Shown piece by piece: positions 20,611 to 30,921 of a stretch of 64,000 bases of DNA. The stretch's first letter is position 1. Each line of letters starts with the position of its first letter. The DNA is from Hydractinia echinata (taxonomy: Eukaryota > Cnidaria > Hydrozoa > Anthoathecata > Hydractiniidae), in contig JASGCC010000271.1 in assembly GCA_030067915.1 (NCBI GenBank), positions 124,001 to 188,000 on the forward strand. Reading direction: 5' to 3'. Below the pieces are notes generated by a model. That model was not told the origin of the DNA, searched no databases, and worked only from the letters and a program-made list of their open reading frames with translations. The position numbers and the translations under genes were made by a program.

Positions 20611-20816
20611 TGTTCCCAGATAGTGTTTATCTGAGCTATTAACACCAGCTAGTCTTTATCCAATGTTGTTCCCAGATAGTCTTTATCTGAGCTAAAGAAA
20701 CACTTGACCGTCTTGTGACAAATGTTGTTCCCAGATAGTTTTTATCTGAGCTATAAACACTTGACCGTCTTGTGACAAATGTTGTTCCCAGATAGTCTTT
20801 ATCTGAGCAAATTTCA
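20611..20816 (-). repeat. four tandem iterons of about 57 bp upstream of the C76 ORF
   Basis: The block TGTTCCCAGATAGTCTTTAT recurs at 20611, 20667, 20726 and 20783 (spacing 56, 59 and 57 bp). Each contains a small dyad, CAGATA and TATCTG around a 5-base loop. The intervening sequence TTGACCGTCTTGTGACAAA is conserved in the right-hand units. The array lies 80-285 bp upstream of the C76 start codon, so it may be part of the promoter or of the Helentron's 5' terminal region. The same array is at 45987-46192. Confidence 0.85.
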
Positions 20817-20959
20817 AGCAAAATAAAATTTTCTCAATTCCCAGTGGAAAGAGAGAACAAATTAAAAAAATATAAATATGAGCAATTGGTTTTGATTTCA
20901 AAGATTCAGAAAGATTTGACACCACAATCTTGACTTCTATTCCAGTGAAAAATTGAAGA

Positions 20960-21111
20960 AATTCTGAGGCTTCAATTCTTCGTCAGCCGGCAAAATCTTT
21001 ACCAAAAGTTCATACGCCCTTACTTCCGCCCGACCGCCTGCCGAATTTCGCGTAGGAGGAGGAGGAGGATTCGCAGCTCAAATTATAACGGGATACGCTA
21101 CGCTCTCCCGT
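20960..21111. other. GC-rich island with a short hairpin beside the Helentron 5' side
   Basis: A short patch that is clearly GC-richer than its surroundings (ACTTCCGCCCGACCGCCTG, four GGA units). It ends in ACGGGA at 21088-21093 and TCCCGT at 21106-21111, able to form a 6-bp stem around GC-rich loop sequence. It could be the Helentron 5' end, a promoter or a small foreign insert; none of these can be decided here. The second copy has a few substitutions. Confidence 0.5.
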
Positions 21112-21264
21112 AATAAGCTTTTCAATGATATAAAAATCAAGAAATTAACAAAAATAACGATCTGCTTGCTTTATAAATCCTTAAAAAGGAGTTAATACTA
21201 CAAATTAGATGCCTTTTTTGTACGCCTGAGTTATTGATTAACTGGAACAAAAGTTAACAAATAT

Positions 21265-21891
21265 TTATTCTCTTCGATGTTCTACTAGTAAATTTTTGAT
21301 AATTTCGTTACGAGTGATATCATATGCCGTGTTATTATTATGGTCTCGCATATTGGCGTCGATATGTGATGCTAATAGCAGTGACCTAACACATTCAACA
21401 TGACCACCAGTAGATGCCATATGCAATGGTGTTTTACCATTATCGTTCTGGATATTAACATTTAAATGTGATATAGCGAGCAGTAAATTAACACATTTGA
21501 GAAGTCCTCTACGACATGCAAAGTGTAATGGTGTTTCATTGTAATTGTTTACGTCGTTTATATTAGTGTCGTCATGATTAATTAGTAACTTTAACACATC
21601 ATGGCAACCATAGCGTGCGCTGTAATGATACGCATTCCATTTGCTATCATCAACATCTTTTACATCTTCGCCTGCTTCAATCAAGTATTTACCTACTGGA
21701 AATTTGTTGTACCTGGAAGCCTCCATCAATAGTGTATTTCCATGATTACTTCTCAGGAAAATAACATTTGGGTCATTGCAAATAATTGATCGAAATTTCT
21801 TGTCTTCACCAGTTTTAATGATTTCCACAAGTTCTAATAAGCATATCATGATAATATTATTATAATTTTGATCAATGTGAAGCGTTAACAA
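21265..21891 (-). CDS. small ankyrin-repeat protein
   Basis: Single-exon gene for 208 residues with about five ankyrin repeats. The clearest are NETPLHFACRRGLLKCVNLL (about 118-137) and GKTPLHMASTGGHVECV (about 152-168), both with the TPLH and long-helix hallmarks; weaker units carry NTLLMEASRYNK and AYHYSARYGCHDVL. There is no signal peptide or membrane segment, so it is probably a cytosolic binding protein; no partner can be inferred. It lies downstream of nothing recognisable and is convergent with no gene. Copy 2 at 46641-47267 differs at a handful of bases (for example WNAYHYSARYG versus WTAYHYSTRYG). The start is the first Met of the frame; a second Met at residue 15 is possible. Confidence 0.8.
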   Translation of the reverse strand: MLTLHIDQNYNNIIMICLLELVEIIKTGEDKKFRSIICNDPNVIFLRSNHGNTLLMEASRYNKFPVGKYLIEAGEDVKDVDDSKWNAYHYSARYGCHDVLKLLINHDDTNINDVNNYNETPLHFACRRGLLKCVNLLLAISHLNVNIQNDNGKTPLHMASTGGHVECVRSLLLASHIDANMRDHNNNTAYDITRNEIIKNLLVEHRRE

Positions 21892-23198
21892 CGTAGAACA
21901 GTTGGAAAGAGTTTAAAAGTAAAAAAAATTAAAAATATTTTCCCTAAAAACAAATGTAAGCAAGAAAATCCGACAATAGTTTTATTTATCTTACATATCT
22001 AAACACAAGGCAAAGAAGCATGCATCTTCCTTTAAAGATAACACATGATTATATACGGGCAATGCAAAAATGAGTCAGCTATATTTTCAGGGGAATGTTC
22101 ACAACTTTCTTTATTAAAACAATGCGCGGTAACCACGAGAACAACAATTCCCCTGAAGAAAAACCGAAATGGCAGGCACAGCAGAACGCAACACGAAGCA
22201 GGCTATCTGTGTTACAAGGAAAATAAAAACCCAGTCGATATAATTGTTTGTTCACTTATAAGCATCAACATGTAACTTAAGAGATGCTATACATGTGCAA
22301 AAACTGGTTATCTACCCCAAAAAATATTCTAAAGCTTTGGAACTGGAAATTTATTTCTTAAACTACATTTATCAAAAATATATTCCATATATAAAAGTAT
22401 ATCACTTCTCTCATCTTGTGTGATTGCTTATTAAATAAAGCTCTTTGAATGTTTTTATTCTGATAGTTCTGTATCGTGTTTCAACATTCCACTATTTTTA
22501 TTTTTTTTACTCTCGGCTTAAATCACGAGACAATGTCTATTGTTTTATTGCGGGATTCTCCACTAATAAAATTAGCATGCTGAGGGTTTTATAGCTATAT
22601 ATGTCCGCATATTATCTTTACCTCATTGCTTGAATTTTATTTAGTGTTCAGACAAACACTATTTAAGCTTTTATATACCAAAAACTGTTTTCTAGATAAT
22701 AAAGTTTCCAATGTGTTAAAATTATGTATGTTTACAATGTATGTTTAACAATTTCCATTCAAACTCTTTCAGAGGCAAAACTATTTAGCGACAAACAAAA
22801 AATTACGTCGAGTGAGAAATCCTAGCATGTATTTGTTCCAGGCAATGTAATGCAGAGAAATGGAATACAGAACTAAATACCTTCGAAAGTGTAATACTTT
22901 GAAATTCGTGTTTTTTTCTCAACATTCCTAAAAAGCAACCCACAAAATTAATTTCTGCGCTAATTATTTGTAATTTAATTAAAATATAAAGGGAGTGCCC
23001 CAACTAAATTAATTTGCTATCAACTGAATACCCCCAATAACTTTCTATGATTTTAAATTTGTTAGACTTTTTATTGCATATGTTCAAAAAATAAAAATAA
23101 GGTGAGCATATTCATACCAGATTTTCTGCTGCTCAGAATCACGATTAACATATGTATGATGTTGTCCGTACTCTATAAATATAAGCAATATTTATAAA
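21892..23198. other. intergenic, no gene seen
   Basis: Between the ankyrin and TRIM genes. A 76-codon plus-strand frame at 22045-22275 is kept in both copies but only because the whole block is duplicated; it has no domain. Several AATAAA motifs occur in either direction and do not allow an assigned poly(A) site. Confidence 0.5.
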
Positions 23199-25836
23199 TC
23201 ATAGTTTTAATCTTAACATTGCAGCAAATAAATTCAAAATAGTATCAAAAATACCCTTCACATCTTCAACTAAGTTCATCAAATCAGCTTCCAATTGTAT
23301 TTGGTTAGGTTGTGTTTGAGTTTTGACGATCAAGTTATTGTAAATTGAAATTGTGCTTGGATCTAGACCATCAACGTTTACATCTGCTATAGAGACTTGC
23401 ATTTGCCCCAATGGATTTTTGAAATCTTCCTGTTTATTCAGTCCATAAAATTGTGATTTAAAATGTGGAATGCTTGCTGGAAAGGAAAATAGTCGGCGAA
23501 ATTTTTGTTCAAGTAAATTTTTTTCGGAAACTATTTCAAAAGGAGATTTTAAATTAAAAACGTTCACGTAATCTGAAAAATCTCTTAATTTTGTATCGTC
23601 GACGAAACCAGTAGAAATCAATTTTGCTTTAAACTGCTCTGCTTTTTTGTCAAATTCTTTCAACAAATTTTCTTCTTCTGCATTTAACATTTTGAGATAC
23701 TCTTCTATTCTTTTCATTTTTCGCACTTTTAATTCATGAACAAATGTTTCTCTATCAGTTTTAAAAAAATTTAAAGCGTCATTGTATTTTCCTGTTAACT
23801 TTTGCAACATAAACTTTTTTTTGTGGAATGAGGTGACAAGCGATTTAAACCATTCCTTTGTTTCCTCTCCAACTTCAGCAATCTTTTTTTTCCTGTGGGT
23901 CTTATGATCTCGATGTATACAATACACACACACGAAGGAATTATCGCAGTCTATACAGACAAATTTGGCAAATGACTTATGTTGCTTACAAAATGGTTGA
24001 ATTTCTTGCAGCTTTTCATTAAACGATATGTCAACATATGTGTTTTCTGCACAGGAATGCATGATTTGGCATTGTTCGCAGATCTTTGCACCGCATGTGG
24101 TACAGTGACAGCTGATAATCTGTTTGCACTCTTTGCTTTGCTGACACAGTAACTTTTCTTTTCCATTGAGTAACCTAAATTAAATATAGCACGCTGAAAT
24201 CCTAAGACATTCAATCACTGAGAATCGCCCACCTGCTAAACTAAAGAACTGCAGTGTTTTAATAGGTAATGTTCACCAATATAAAAGGAGAAAAATAGCT
24301 GAGGCCATATATGTTCGTGATAGCACGCTTAATATGCAGGAATTATTTGTTCCCTTACAATTGATTTGAATTGAATAATATTGATAGACAACAAGGGGAG
24401 GAATGCAATTTGGCTCCAAGCGGTCTACGTTAGTCTTACCAATTTCCTTTTATTTAAACTGACAATGATATTGATGATGATGAACCCTATTCTACAAATT
24501 AAAATTGCTGCATAATTATCTTACTTGCCCAGCGTAACCGCGCCTGTTTCCTGCTTTTATATGAACTAACGTTTCGCTGTTTTAAAAAAAAAGGGTATTG
24601 CGACTATAGAACTTGCTGGTAAACGCAATCGACACACGTGTGTGCATCACGGTTTTCCTGTATGAAGATCTCATCCCGTTAGCGCAAATATTTTTTCGTT
24701 ATGGCAGGGTTAAAACAGATTCTAACCTGTAATGTATTACATCCGAAACCCTGTATCGCTGTAAGTGTGTTATTGTTGTAAACACTCCATTCTATTTGTG
24801 ACACATTATGTTACTAAAAGTCCCCATCTCGCATGTGCAACATGGTCCACGTCTGTTATTGCGGATGCCACAATCCTGATTTTTGAAACGGCAGGCATTC
24901 TTTTTTTGCGTTTTTGCACTGGGCTGTGTTTTTCCTAACCAATCTAAAACCGCTTACTTTTCACGTGCATCTAAATTTTAACCGAGGGCATTTGCAAGAT
25001 TGCCAGAACACGCAACCACGAGAACATAAATATGGTTTGATCACACCCAGGAAATCAATTTTATTTATATGTTTTTTTAGATTTTAGTTAGATATTTATC
25101 GCCTTTTTCACACATATACAAATTTTAAATATATTAGTTTTATGTTTTAGCTACCTAGCGATAGAAAACAAGAGGTTCTCTCGTTTTATGATCTTAAATA
25201 AGCCTAGCTAACATACTAACTATGTTACTTGTGATTTTCAGCTACCTTAATTCTGGTTAAAAGTGAAAATGTCTAAATAGCCAGCAAGGTACAGAATTCT
25301 CAGACTTTTTTATGATTCTGCTTCTTACTCTGAGAATGTGGATAGGTAGACTGTACTATGAACTTGGCATAGCATTCTAAAAGTGTGGATAAACAGATTT
25401 ATCATTGGCAGCATATTGTGCCAAATATGTTCAGCCTGCAACCTGTATTTTAGTAGTGTACCAGAATGACAAGGATAAGATTCTTCCTTCCCAAATGATT
25501 CTGCATTTTCTTTCTTAACATTTGCCGGACAATGTATTGCGTACGGTTGAGCAAAATTCCTGCACAAAATTTAACTTACATCTTGTCCAAAAGGACAGCG
25601 AAAGTATATACAGCTGTTAGCGACGATGTTGTTTCATCCTTGCTTAGAATAGTCTTTTTTGTACATCTCAATGGACAAGGCAGTTCAGCACTTCCATCAT
25701 TTTGAAATACTAGAATATCATCTAAGCAATCTTGACAATATGCATGTCCACAATTAAGAATTTTCGGTTTGTGATATGTATCTAAGCAAATCTTGCATTC
25801 CAATATCGCAGCAAACTCAACTGTTGGTAAATCCAT
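23199..25836 (-). CDS. TRIM-type RING/B-box/coiled-coil protein, two exons (copy 1)
   Basis: Exon 1 is 25836-25580 and exon 2 is 24174-23199, joined across a 1.4-kb intron with donor GTAAGT and acceptor TTTAG. The phase fits exactly and gives 410 residues. Exon 1 encodes a C3HC4 RING finger: CKIC, CGHAYCQDC and CPLRC. Exon 2 begins with a first B-box (SCHCTTCGAKICEQCQIMHSC), then a second B-box (FCKQHKSF, CIDCDNSF, CVYCIHRDH, KTH) and a coiled coil over about 120-150 residues rich in Lys, Glu and Leu. No NHL, B30.2 or other C-terminal domain follows; the chain ends after a short region. It would act as an E3 ubiquitin ligase in the cytoplasm. A Met 16 codons upstream (25884) is in frame, but the start at MDLPTVEF is preferred because RING fingers usually lie near the N-terminus. 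Copy 2 lies at 48525-51085. Confidence 0.85.
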
Positions 25837-25884
25837 TTTCTTTTCCTCTAAAATTCCATAGATAAATGTAATTCTATATAACAA

Positions 25885-27839
25885 ATAAAATAATTTCCTT
25901 TGTGTTAGTCTTTTGTACCTAACGGCAAATTATCATCGATTATAAATGAAGCTAAAAAATCAACTACTGTCTAAAAATGTTTAATTGCAAAGAAAAAGAA
26001 ATAGATTTTAATTCCCCGCTGGTTTGAACTTGTTTTAACGATCACAGAAACAACAAGTGTCTAATATAAGAGTGACTGAGTTTAGACAATCAGATGCTCA
26101 TGCAATGTAGTGTATTTGTTATTAAAAATGTCAGATTTTTAATAACTTTTGGTGGCAATATTCCATTTCCAAAAGAAAAACTTCTTTTTAAAATTCTGTG
26201 CATTGATTAAATTTTTTTCAACATTTCACATTCGTTCATTTAGGGAGCAGTTTGAGTAGCTTGGATTCTAACTTAAGGTAAAATAATTTAGGATGCTCAA
26301 AGGGCCGGAAAAGTGGTCCTAAAAATCTTTCTATGAAATTAGGGTATAAAAGGTTAAAGTTTGAGCACTTTATAAACCAAAATGTTTAAGTGAAAAAATA
26401 TAAATATTCTTTTATGGTTTTGATTTTTGAAAAATATCAATAGTAAATATAACATTAAATTAACTGTAAATTTTTCAAACGAACAACAGTGTCAGTAAAT
26501 CACTTGGAAAAACAGATAAAACATTCGCACCGTTTTTTCAAAAATCAAAAACAAAATATAATTCTTTTGATGAACAAAAAAAATTGTTTTAAAGTGGAAA
26601 GTGGGACTGGGACAGTAAAATTAGAAACATGTCCCTCGTTTTCAAAGTTTAGTCTAAAAATTTTTTTTGAAAACTTTAATAGTGACACCTGTCCCATCTC
26701 TTGTAATATCGTTCAAATAAATAAAAAAATGTCAAAACGTTCACATGTACTTACCAGAGAAAAAAGTAATGCGATGACCAGTTTATATGGTTAAAACGTA
26801 TTGAGATAATATCATAGTTATCAATCTTTCGTTTTATGAAAACTTCTTTTATTATTATTGAAATAACTTTTACTTTTTGTTTTCTATCATTTTCTTTCCA
26901 TAAATTATTACTTTTAATAAACTTTCAATATTTGCTATTGAATGCTGTTGAAAATATTGTGATTGACATTTGATGTGGTTACTAGTACGTATGGAATGAC
27001 GTCAAACCAAGCGTGCAGGAGTACAACTATTAAAGGTTCTCTTGAAAACAATTTGTCCTTAATTAAGCACTGACTTTGAAGATATGACTCTGACGAGCAA
27101 AATCAGCTTTTTAGCTGATACGAGATCTTTTTAGTTTATCAGGAAACACATCATTAACTAGGAGACTTGGTATCAGAACAAATTGGAGAAAATTTTAAAA
27201 ATTGGGAAACTTTCTCAGCAAGACATTACAGAGAAGCAGGAATAGTTTCTTATAATTTCACACATCATTAAAGTTTGAATACACGCACTCCATAAGTAAA
27301 TGACCAGAGTGTGCTTTCAATTTAACTCGTACAATAGAAGAGTCAGGATATCAAAAGTAATAACAAATTGATAATTGAAGAGAAACCTCCCTCCAATAGG
27401 TGATTTTAGGGTACTCGAGAGTAGATACATCCTTTTCACTCAACTTTTAAATTTTTGAATACCGTTTGATCTCTGTAATCATTCCATTATAATAAAATTA
27501 ATGCACAATTAAAATATTAACACTTCACAATAATAACACTAATAATGTATTATCGCAAACATTGTTTTGATTATGTCTGGGTCATTTAAGAATTTGATTG
27601 GAAAATTTTAATGATGTCGTTTTAAATAATCTCGATAAGTTCTTAAAACAAATTATCTTTAAAATAAAATATGAAAAAAAAACACAAAAAACACAAAGAC
27701 AGGAGAAACAATAAAGTTATTGAAGATATTATTTCGGTTTGTCTGTTAAGTATTCATATTAATTTAATGTATATTTCTACTGATTTTTTTCGTTGAAGTT
27801 ATATAAATTATATTATTGTGGAAAGTTTATCATTTCTTG
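25885..27839. other. non-coding flank of the TRIM gene and duplication edge
   Basis: No supported gene. A 101-codon plus-strand frame at 26489-26794 is interrupted in the second copy, so coding is unlikely. A small hairpin ATCAGCT-TTTT-AGCTGAT lies near 27102. The duplicated block ends at 27202; the remaining 640 bp up to the Penelope fragment show nothing recognisable. Confidence 0.5.
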
Positions 27840-28064
27840 AACATGATAGTATAGTAGGCGACGTTTCGGGAGATCCTTCTCCCATCATCGGGCAAAGTAA
27901 AATGATGTTAAGAATGTATTTATATAATTGCAAAAGATTGAAATTCATAAAACTTAACCAATCAGGAACGAGCTGCTAATTACAGTTAATTACGATAATT
28001 AACATTTTTCGGACCTAGATGGAGATAACTACTTCTTCTGTAAGGCTGGTAACCAAATCTCATC
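27840..28064 (-). mobile_element. Penelope-like element 3' end, inverted
   Basis: On the plus strand this holds the block GCGACGTTTCGGGAGATCC followed by TTCTCCCATCATCGGGC, an arrangement typical of the ends of Penelope-like elements. Positions about 27950-28060 are the reverse complement of about 52725-52810, where they follow the GIY-YIG domain of another Penelope fragment. So a minus-strand Penelope 3' end abuts a plus-strand Penelope 5' part. Head-to-tail or inverted terminal pieces are common in this class. Confidence 0.65.
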
Positions 28065-28077
28065 AGATTTGGTTACC
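28048..28077. repeat. 13-bp perfect inverted repeat at the Penelope junction
   Basis: GGTAACCAAATCT (28048-28060) and its exact complement (28065-28077) flank the loop CATC. It marks the point where the inverted Penelope 3' end meets the forward Penelope coding fragment, as expected for an inverted terminal structure or a foldback junction. Confidence 0.85.
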
Positions 28078-28547
28078 AGACTTGGTCAACAGGCAACTCA
28101 GGATAGGAGAAACAAACCTTCTATCAAAAGGAATGAATTTCTGTATGACACCAGCTTCAATCCCAAAAAAAAATAGTAGCGAAAGCGGAAGAGGCAATTA
28201 AAGATCCACCAAAAGAAGAGGCAGACACAGTGAGAGCTAAAGTAAGCCTCACGCTACAGAAAAACAAAACACCAAAAGACAATTTACAAAAATTTAAAAA
28301 ACTGTCATTGAAGAATCTAAAGAAAGACAAAGATATCATAACCCTACAGGCCGACAAGGGAAGAACAACGGTTATCATGAATACACCTGACTACATCAAG
28401 ACGTACAACGAACACATCAACAACGGGCCTTACAAACTTCACAAGAAAGATCCTACAGAAGTCATCAAACGAGAATCGAGGAACATCTTAATGGAGTTAA
28501 AGAGAAAAGAATACATCGACGATATGCAGTATTACCGAACAAACGCC
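28078..28547 (+). pseudogene. Penelope-like reverse transcriptase, N-terminal fragment
   Basis: The frame contains LLSKGMNFCMTPASIP, then after a frameshift in an A9 run near 28167 VAKAEEAIKDPP, RAKVSLTLQ, DKDIITLQADKGRTTVIMN and YNEHINNGPYKLHKKDPT. This series is characteristic of the region before the reverse-transcriptase palm in Penelope-like elements. No YxDD motif or GIY-YIG domain follows; the fragment is cut near 28547 and Polinton sequence follows. The gene is dead. Confidence 0.8.
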
Positions 28548-28736
28548 AGTGACATAAAATGTCAATATTGTGAGGACAAATGTCTAGAATTTCAGGGTAT
28601 AAATGCCGAGTATATCGCAGAATTTTGGTGTAAAAATAGCAACGTGATTACCATGAAGCAATTAAGCCAAGAAAAACTGAGGGCGAACGTACCATCCATG
28701 CAAAATTCGTCGACAAAGATGATACAGTTCGACTAA
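28548..28736 (+). other. unassigned spacer between Penelope and polymerase fragments
   Basis: The frame continues open from the Penelope fragment with several Cys (CQYCEDKC) but no recognised domain. It may be an unrelated sliver captured at the junction or a distant part of the Polinton polymerase gene. Confidence 0.3.
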
Positions 28737-30076
28737 TGCTTCGAAAGGGCGTATACCCTTACGAGTAGATGGATGGATGGCAACGATTTGAAGAGGTGGG
28801 GCTACCTCCCAAGGAAGCATTCTATAGCAAGCTGAATATGAAGGGTATCAGCGACAAGGATTATGAATATGCAAAAAAGGTATGGAATTGCATTACCCCA
28901 GAGGGTGATGACGTAACCATGGGCGACTACCACGATGTCTACATCACCACAGACGTCCTACTACTGGTGGACATTTTTGAAACGTTCCGAGACGTGTGCT
29001 TGACAAGTTACAAGCTTGATCCCGCGCACTTTTACTCTGCGCCCGGCCTGGCATGGAAGGCAGCACTCAAGTATACCGGAAATAAGTTAGAGCTCCTCAC
29101 TGACCCTGACATGCTCCTTTGAAAAGGGTATCCGCGGAGGTATAACGCAGGCGGTACACCGCTATGCCAAGGCAAACAACAAATGAATGGGAGACCAGTA
29201 TAACCCGAATGACGAATCCTCCTACCTGCAGTACCTTGACGCCAATAACCTCTATGGCTTGGCCATGTGTCAAGATTTACCAACGGATGGCTTCAAGTGG
29301 ATCTCCAACGTCGAGGAATTTACCGAAAAGCGAATTGCGAAACTCGTTGAAAAAAACAAGTATAGATACTTACTCGAGGTAGACATCGACTACCCCCAAG
29401 ATTTGCATGATAAGCATAACGACCTACCATTTTTGCCCGAACAGATGACGATCAAAAAGTTCGAAAAATTGATACCCAAGGTGTAGAGATGGGGAAGACG
29501 GAGGTCAAGATGAACAAGCCCGTATACATAGGTCAGGCCATCCTGGACATGTCAAAAATGGTGATGTACGAGTTTCACTACGACTATATGCAGCCAAAAT
29601 AGGGAAGTAAGCTGCGGGTCTGTTACTTTTACCGTGATATCGCGCAGGATGTGCAGAAAAGATTTGACACGAGCGCCTACAGCGTGGAAGATATGAGACC
29701 GCTTCCTATGGGGAAAAACAAAAAAGTGGTTGGCATGATGAAGGATGAGTTGGCAGGAAAAATTATGACGGAGTTCATGACACTGAGGGCAAAGCTATAT
29801 GCCTACGAGAGCCTTACAAAAGAGGGGGGTGATAGGAAAGCAACGGGCGTGAAGAGATGTGTTACGAAGAAGTCTATCACATTCGACTATTACAGACAAT
29901 GCCTGGAGGAGGGCGTTGATGTATACAAAAGCCAGGTGTTAATCCAGCATAAGAACCATGAAATATATACCCAAAAGGTGAACAAATTAGCACTTAACAG
30001 GACAGACGACAAAAGGCTCGTGCAACAGGACCAAATTACGACGCTAGCCCATGGGCACTGCCACCTGCTGAAATAA
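28737..30076 (+). pseudogene. Polinton protein-primed DNA polymerase B, broken
   Basis: Segments of a DNA_pol_B_2 protein appear in three frames: RKGVYPYE and MDGWQRFEEVGLP, then the exonuclease/palm approach DVYITTDVLLLVDIF, YLQYLDANNLYGLAM (motif A of the palm, with DANNLYG in place of DxxSLYP), and later KMVMYEFHYDYM, MMKDELAGKIMTEF, KAKLYAY-like and GVKRCVTKKSITF blocks. In-frame stops fall near 28768 and 29184, and frames shift near 29130 and 29490. Two internal deletions remove key parts: one near 29486 (the region with the finger helix) and one near 29630 that takes out the motif C DTDS. It would copy the element using a protein primer if intact; here it cannot. Codon use and base composition match the rest of the Polinton. 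Confidence 0.9.
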
Positions 30077-30135
30077 AACCATGGAAGTGTGCTTGTATAT
30101 CGCTGTAATACTACCGCATGTAATAGTACTACTAT

Positions 30136-30483
30136 TCTTTCTAACGCCAAGTTTTAAAGGAAGCTCTACACAAAGCTAGGGGACATTTTTTGCCTAACAA
30201 ATGTACAGAAGGGTTTATCGACAAGGCTCCCGATGAGGCAATCGACAAGGTACATACCGAGTACGTACAACGAGAGCTCCAGGATAGGGGCGAGAAGACA
30301 GCAAAAACTTTAACCACTCACGTGGTTAACCTGTACATAACACTTGTTGGAAATTTCGTGGACATCGATTCTGTCGAGGATTTACGCAGGGACATTGAGG
30401 AAGACCCCATCATCCGAGATGCGATGGCAGACTTGGGTATTCTCGTGTACTGCACCATTGACAGGTGTTTGGCGCCCCTCTAA
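30136..30483 (+). CDS. Polinton small protein, function unknown
   Basis: Open frame of about 115 codons with no clear ATG at its head (a TTG at 30190 precedes PNKCTEGFIDKAP). The sequence is acidic and probably helical (VEDLRRDIEEDP) and ends with CTIDRCLAPL. It lies directly after the polymerase on the same strand. No domain is recognised; small proteins in this position are commonly found in cnidarian Polintons. The missing ATG may reflect decay. Confidence 0.5.
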
Positions 30484-30586
30484 GTGGTGGGGCATACAGC
30501 CCGACATATAACCAAAAAAGAGGAGGAGAAGAAAGATACCAACGAATGAGGCAATAACAAGCATAAGAAGAATCTTCGTTCATTTA

Positions 30587-30595
30587 AATAAATGA
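30587..30595 (+). promoter_or_regulatory. AATAAATGA motif overlapping a start codon
   Basis: The motif covers the ATG at 30592 of the next small gene. The same string overlaps the predicted starts at 30918, 31943 and, on the minus strand, 37747. It could be a promoter overlapping the start or a poly(A) signal of the gene before. Confidence 0.5.
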
Positions 30596-30875
30596 CTGAA
30601 GACAGAGGAGAGAACAGAACGTCATTACAAGACCAGTAAAGCATCCGGGAAGGGTTGCGCAGGGGCACAAGTTTGCAGCGTTGATGAAGTCATGCAAGCA
30701 ACAACTGAGAGAACAAGAGGGTACTGTAAAACCTACAATCAAAGCCTCTTCTGAAGCCAGTTCCGTACAGTCCGTCTGCATCTACAGTGCGGGAACGCAA
30801 GCCGTGCTTGCTATAGCCGTAGGAGTGTGGTACAAATTCAAAGGAGAACCTCACAAGCCCGCCACGGAGGTCTAA
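30592..30875 (+). pseudogene. Polinton small single-span membrane protein, frameshifted
   Basis: ATG at 30592 opens MTEDRGE, then one base must be gained or lost within about 20 bases to enter the frame with VITRPVKHPGRVAQG. The rest runs on to a hydrophobic segment (about 20 residues around AGTQAVLAIAVGVWY) near the C-terminus and a short basic tail. One membrane span with a cytosolic tail is predicted. Function is unknown. It is arranged in series with the flanking small genes. Confidence 0.55.
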
Positions 30876-30912
30876 GAGGGCAAGGCCCAGATTGATATTT
30901 TCGAATGGATTA

Positions 30913-30921
30913 AATAAATGA
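30913..30921 (+). promoter_or_regulatory. AATAAATGA motif overlapping a start codon
   Basis: Second instance of the motif; it includes the ATG at 30918. The preceding gene stops at 30875, so the motif lies in a 40-bp intergenic gap. Confidence 0.5.

Larger units (their letters stand above)
10552..20816 (-). mobile_element. Helentron/Helitron2-type rolling-circle transposon, nearly complete copy
   Basis: The minus strand encodes, in order, a C76-like cysteine protease, a minisatellite-encoded linker, a zinc finger, DUF6570, Rep with HUH and two-Tyr motifs, a PIF1-family helicase and an AP-like endonuclease, then a separate RPA-like ssDNA-binding gene. Endonuclease after helicase together with RPA is characteristic of animal Helentrons. 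The limits given are those of recognisable coding and iteron sequence; the true termini were not found. The element is probably inactive: at least three frameshifts split the main ORF and the helicase Walker A is altered. Its upstream part is repeated at 40.2-46.2 kb. Confidence 0.85.
14866..27202. repeat. large direct duplication, copy 1
   Basis: This 12.3-kb block, from within the Helentron Rep-helicase ORF through the C76 ORF, ankyrin gene, TRIM gene and 1.4 kb beyond, recurs at 40225-52468. The left breakpoint shares ATTTTCACAAGCTTC with the Polinton-side junction. The right breakpoint falls after GAGAAAATTTTAAAAAT. Offsets between copies stay near 25.37 kb except where indels of 60-130 bp occur in the TRIM intron. 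Confidence 0.95.

Noticed and set aside
17790..20816. CRISPR-like array (regular 39-bp or 57-bp repeats)
   Set aside because: There are no unique spacers: the units are contiguous. The genome is eukaryotic and the 39-bp unit is coding.
22045..22275. 76-codon plus-strand frame kept in both duplication copies
   Set aside because: Its preservation is explained by the recent duplication of the whole block. It has no domain and no other support.
26489..26794. 101-codon plus-strand frame
   Set aside because: It is interrupted in the second copy of the duplicated block and shows no recognisable domain.
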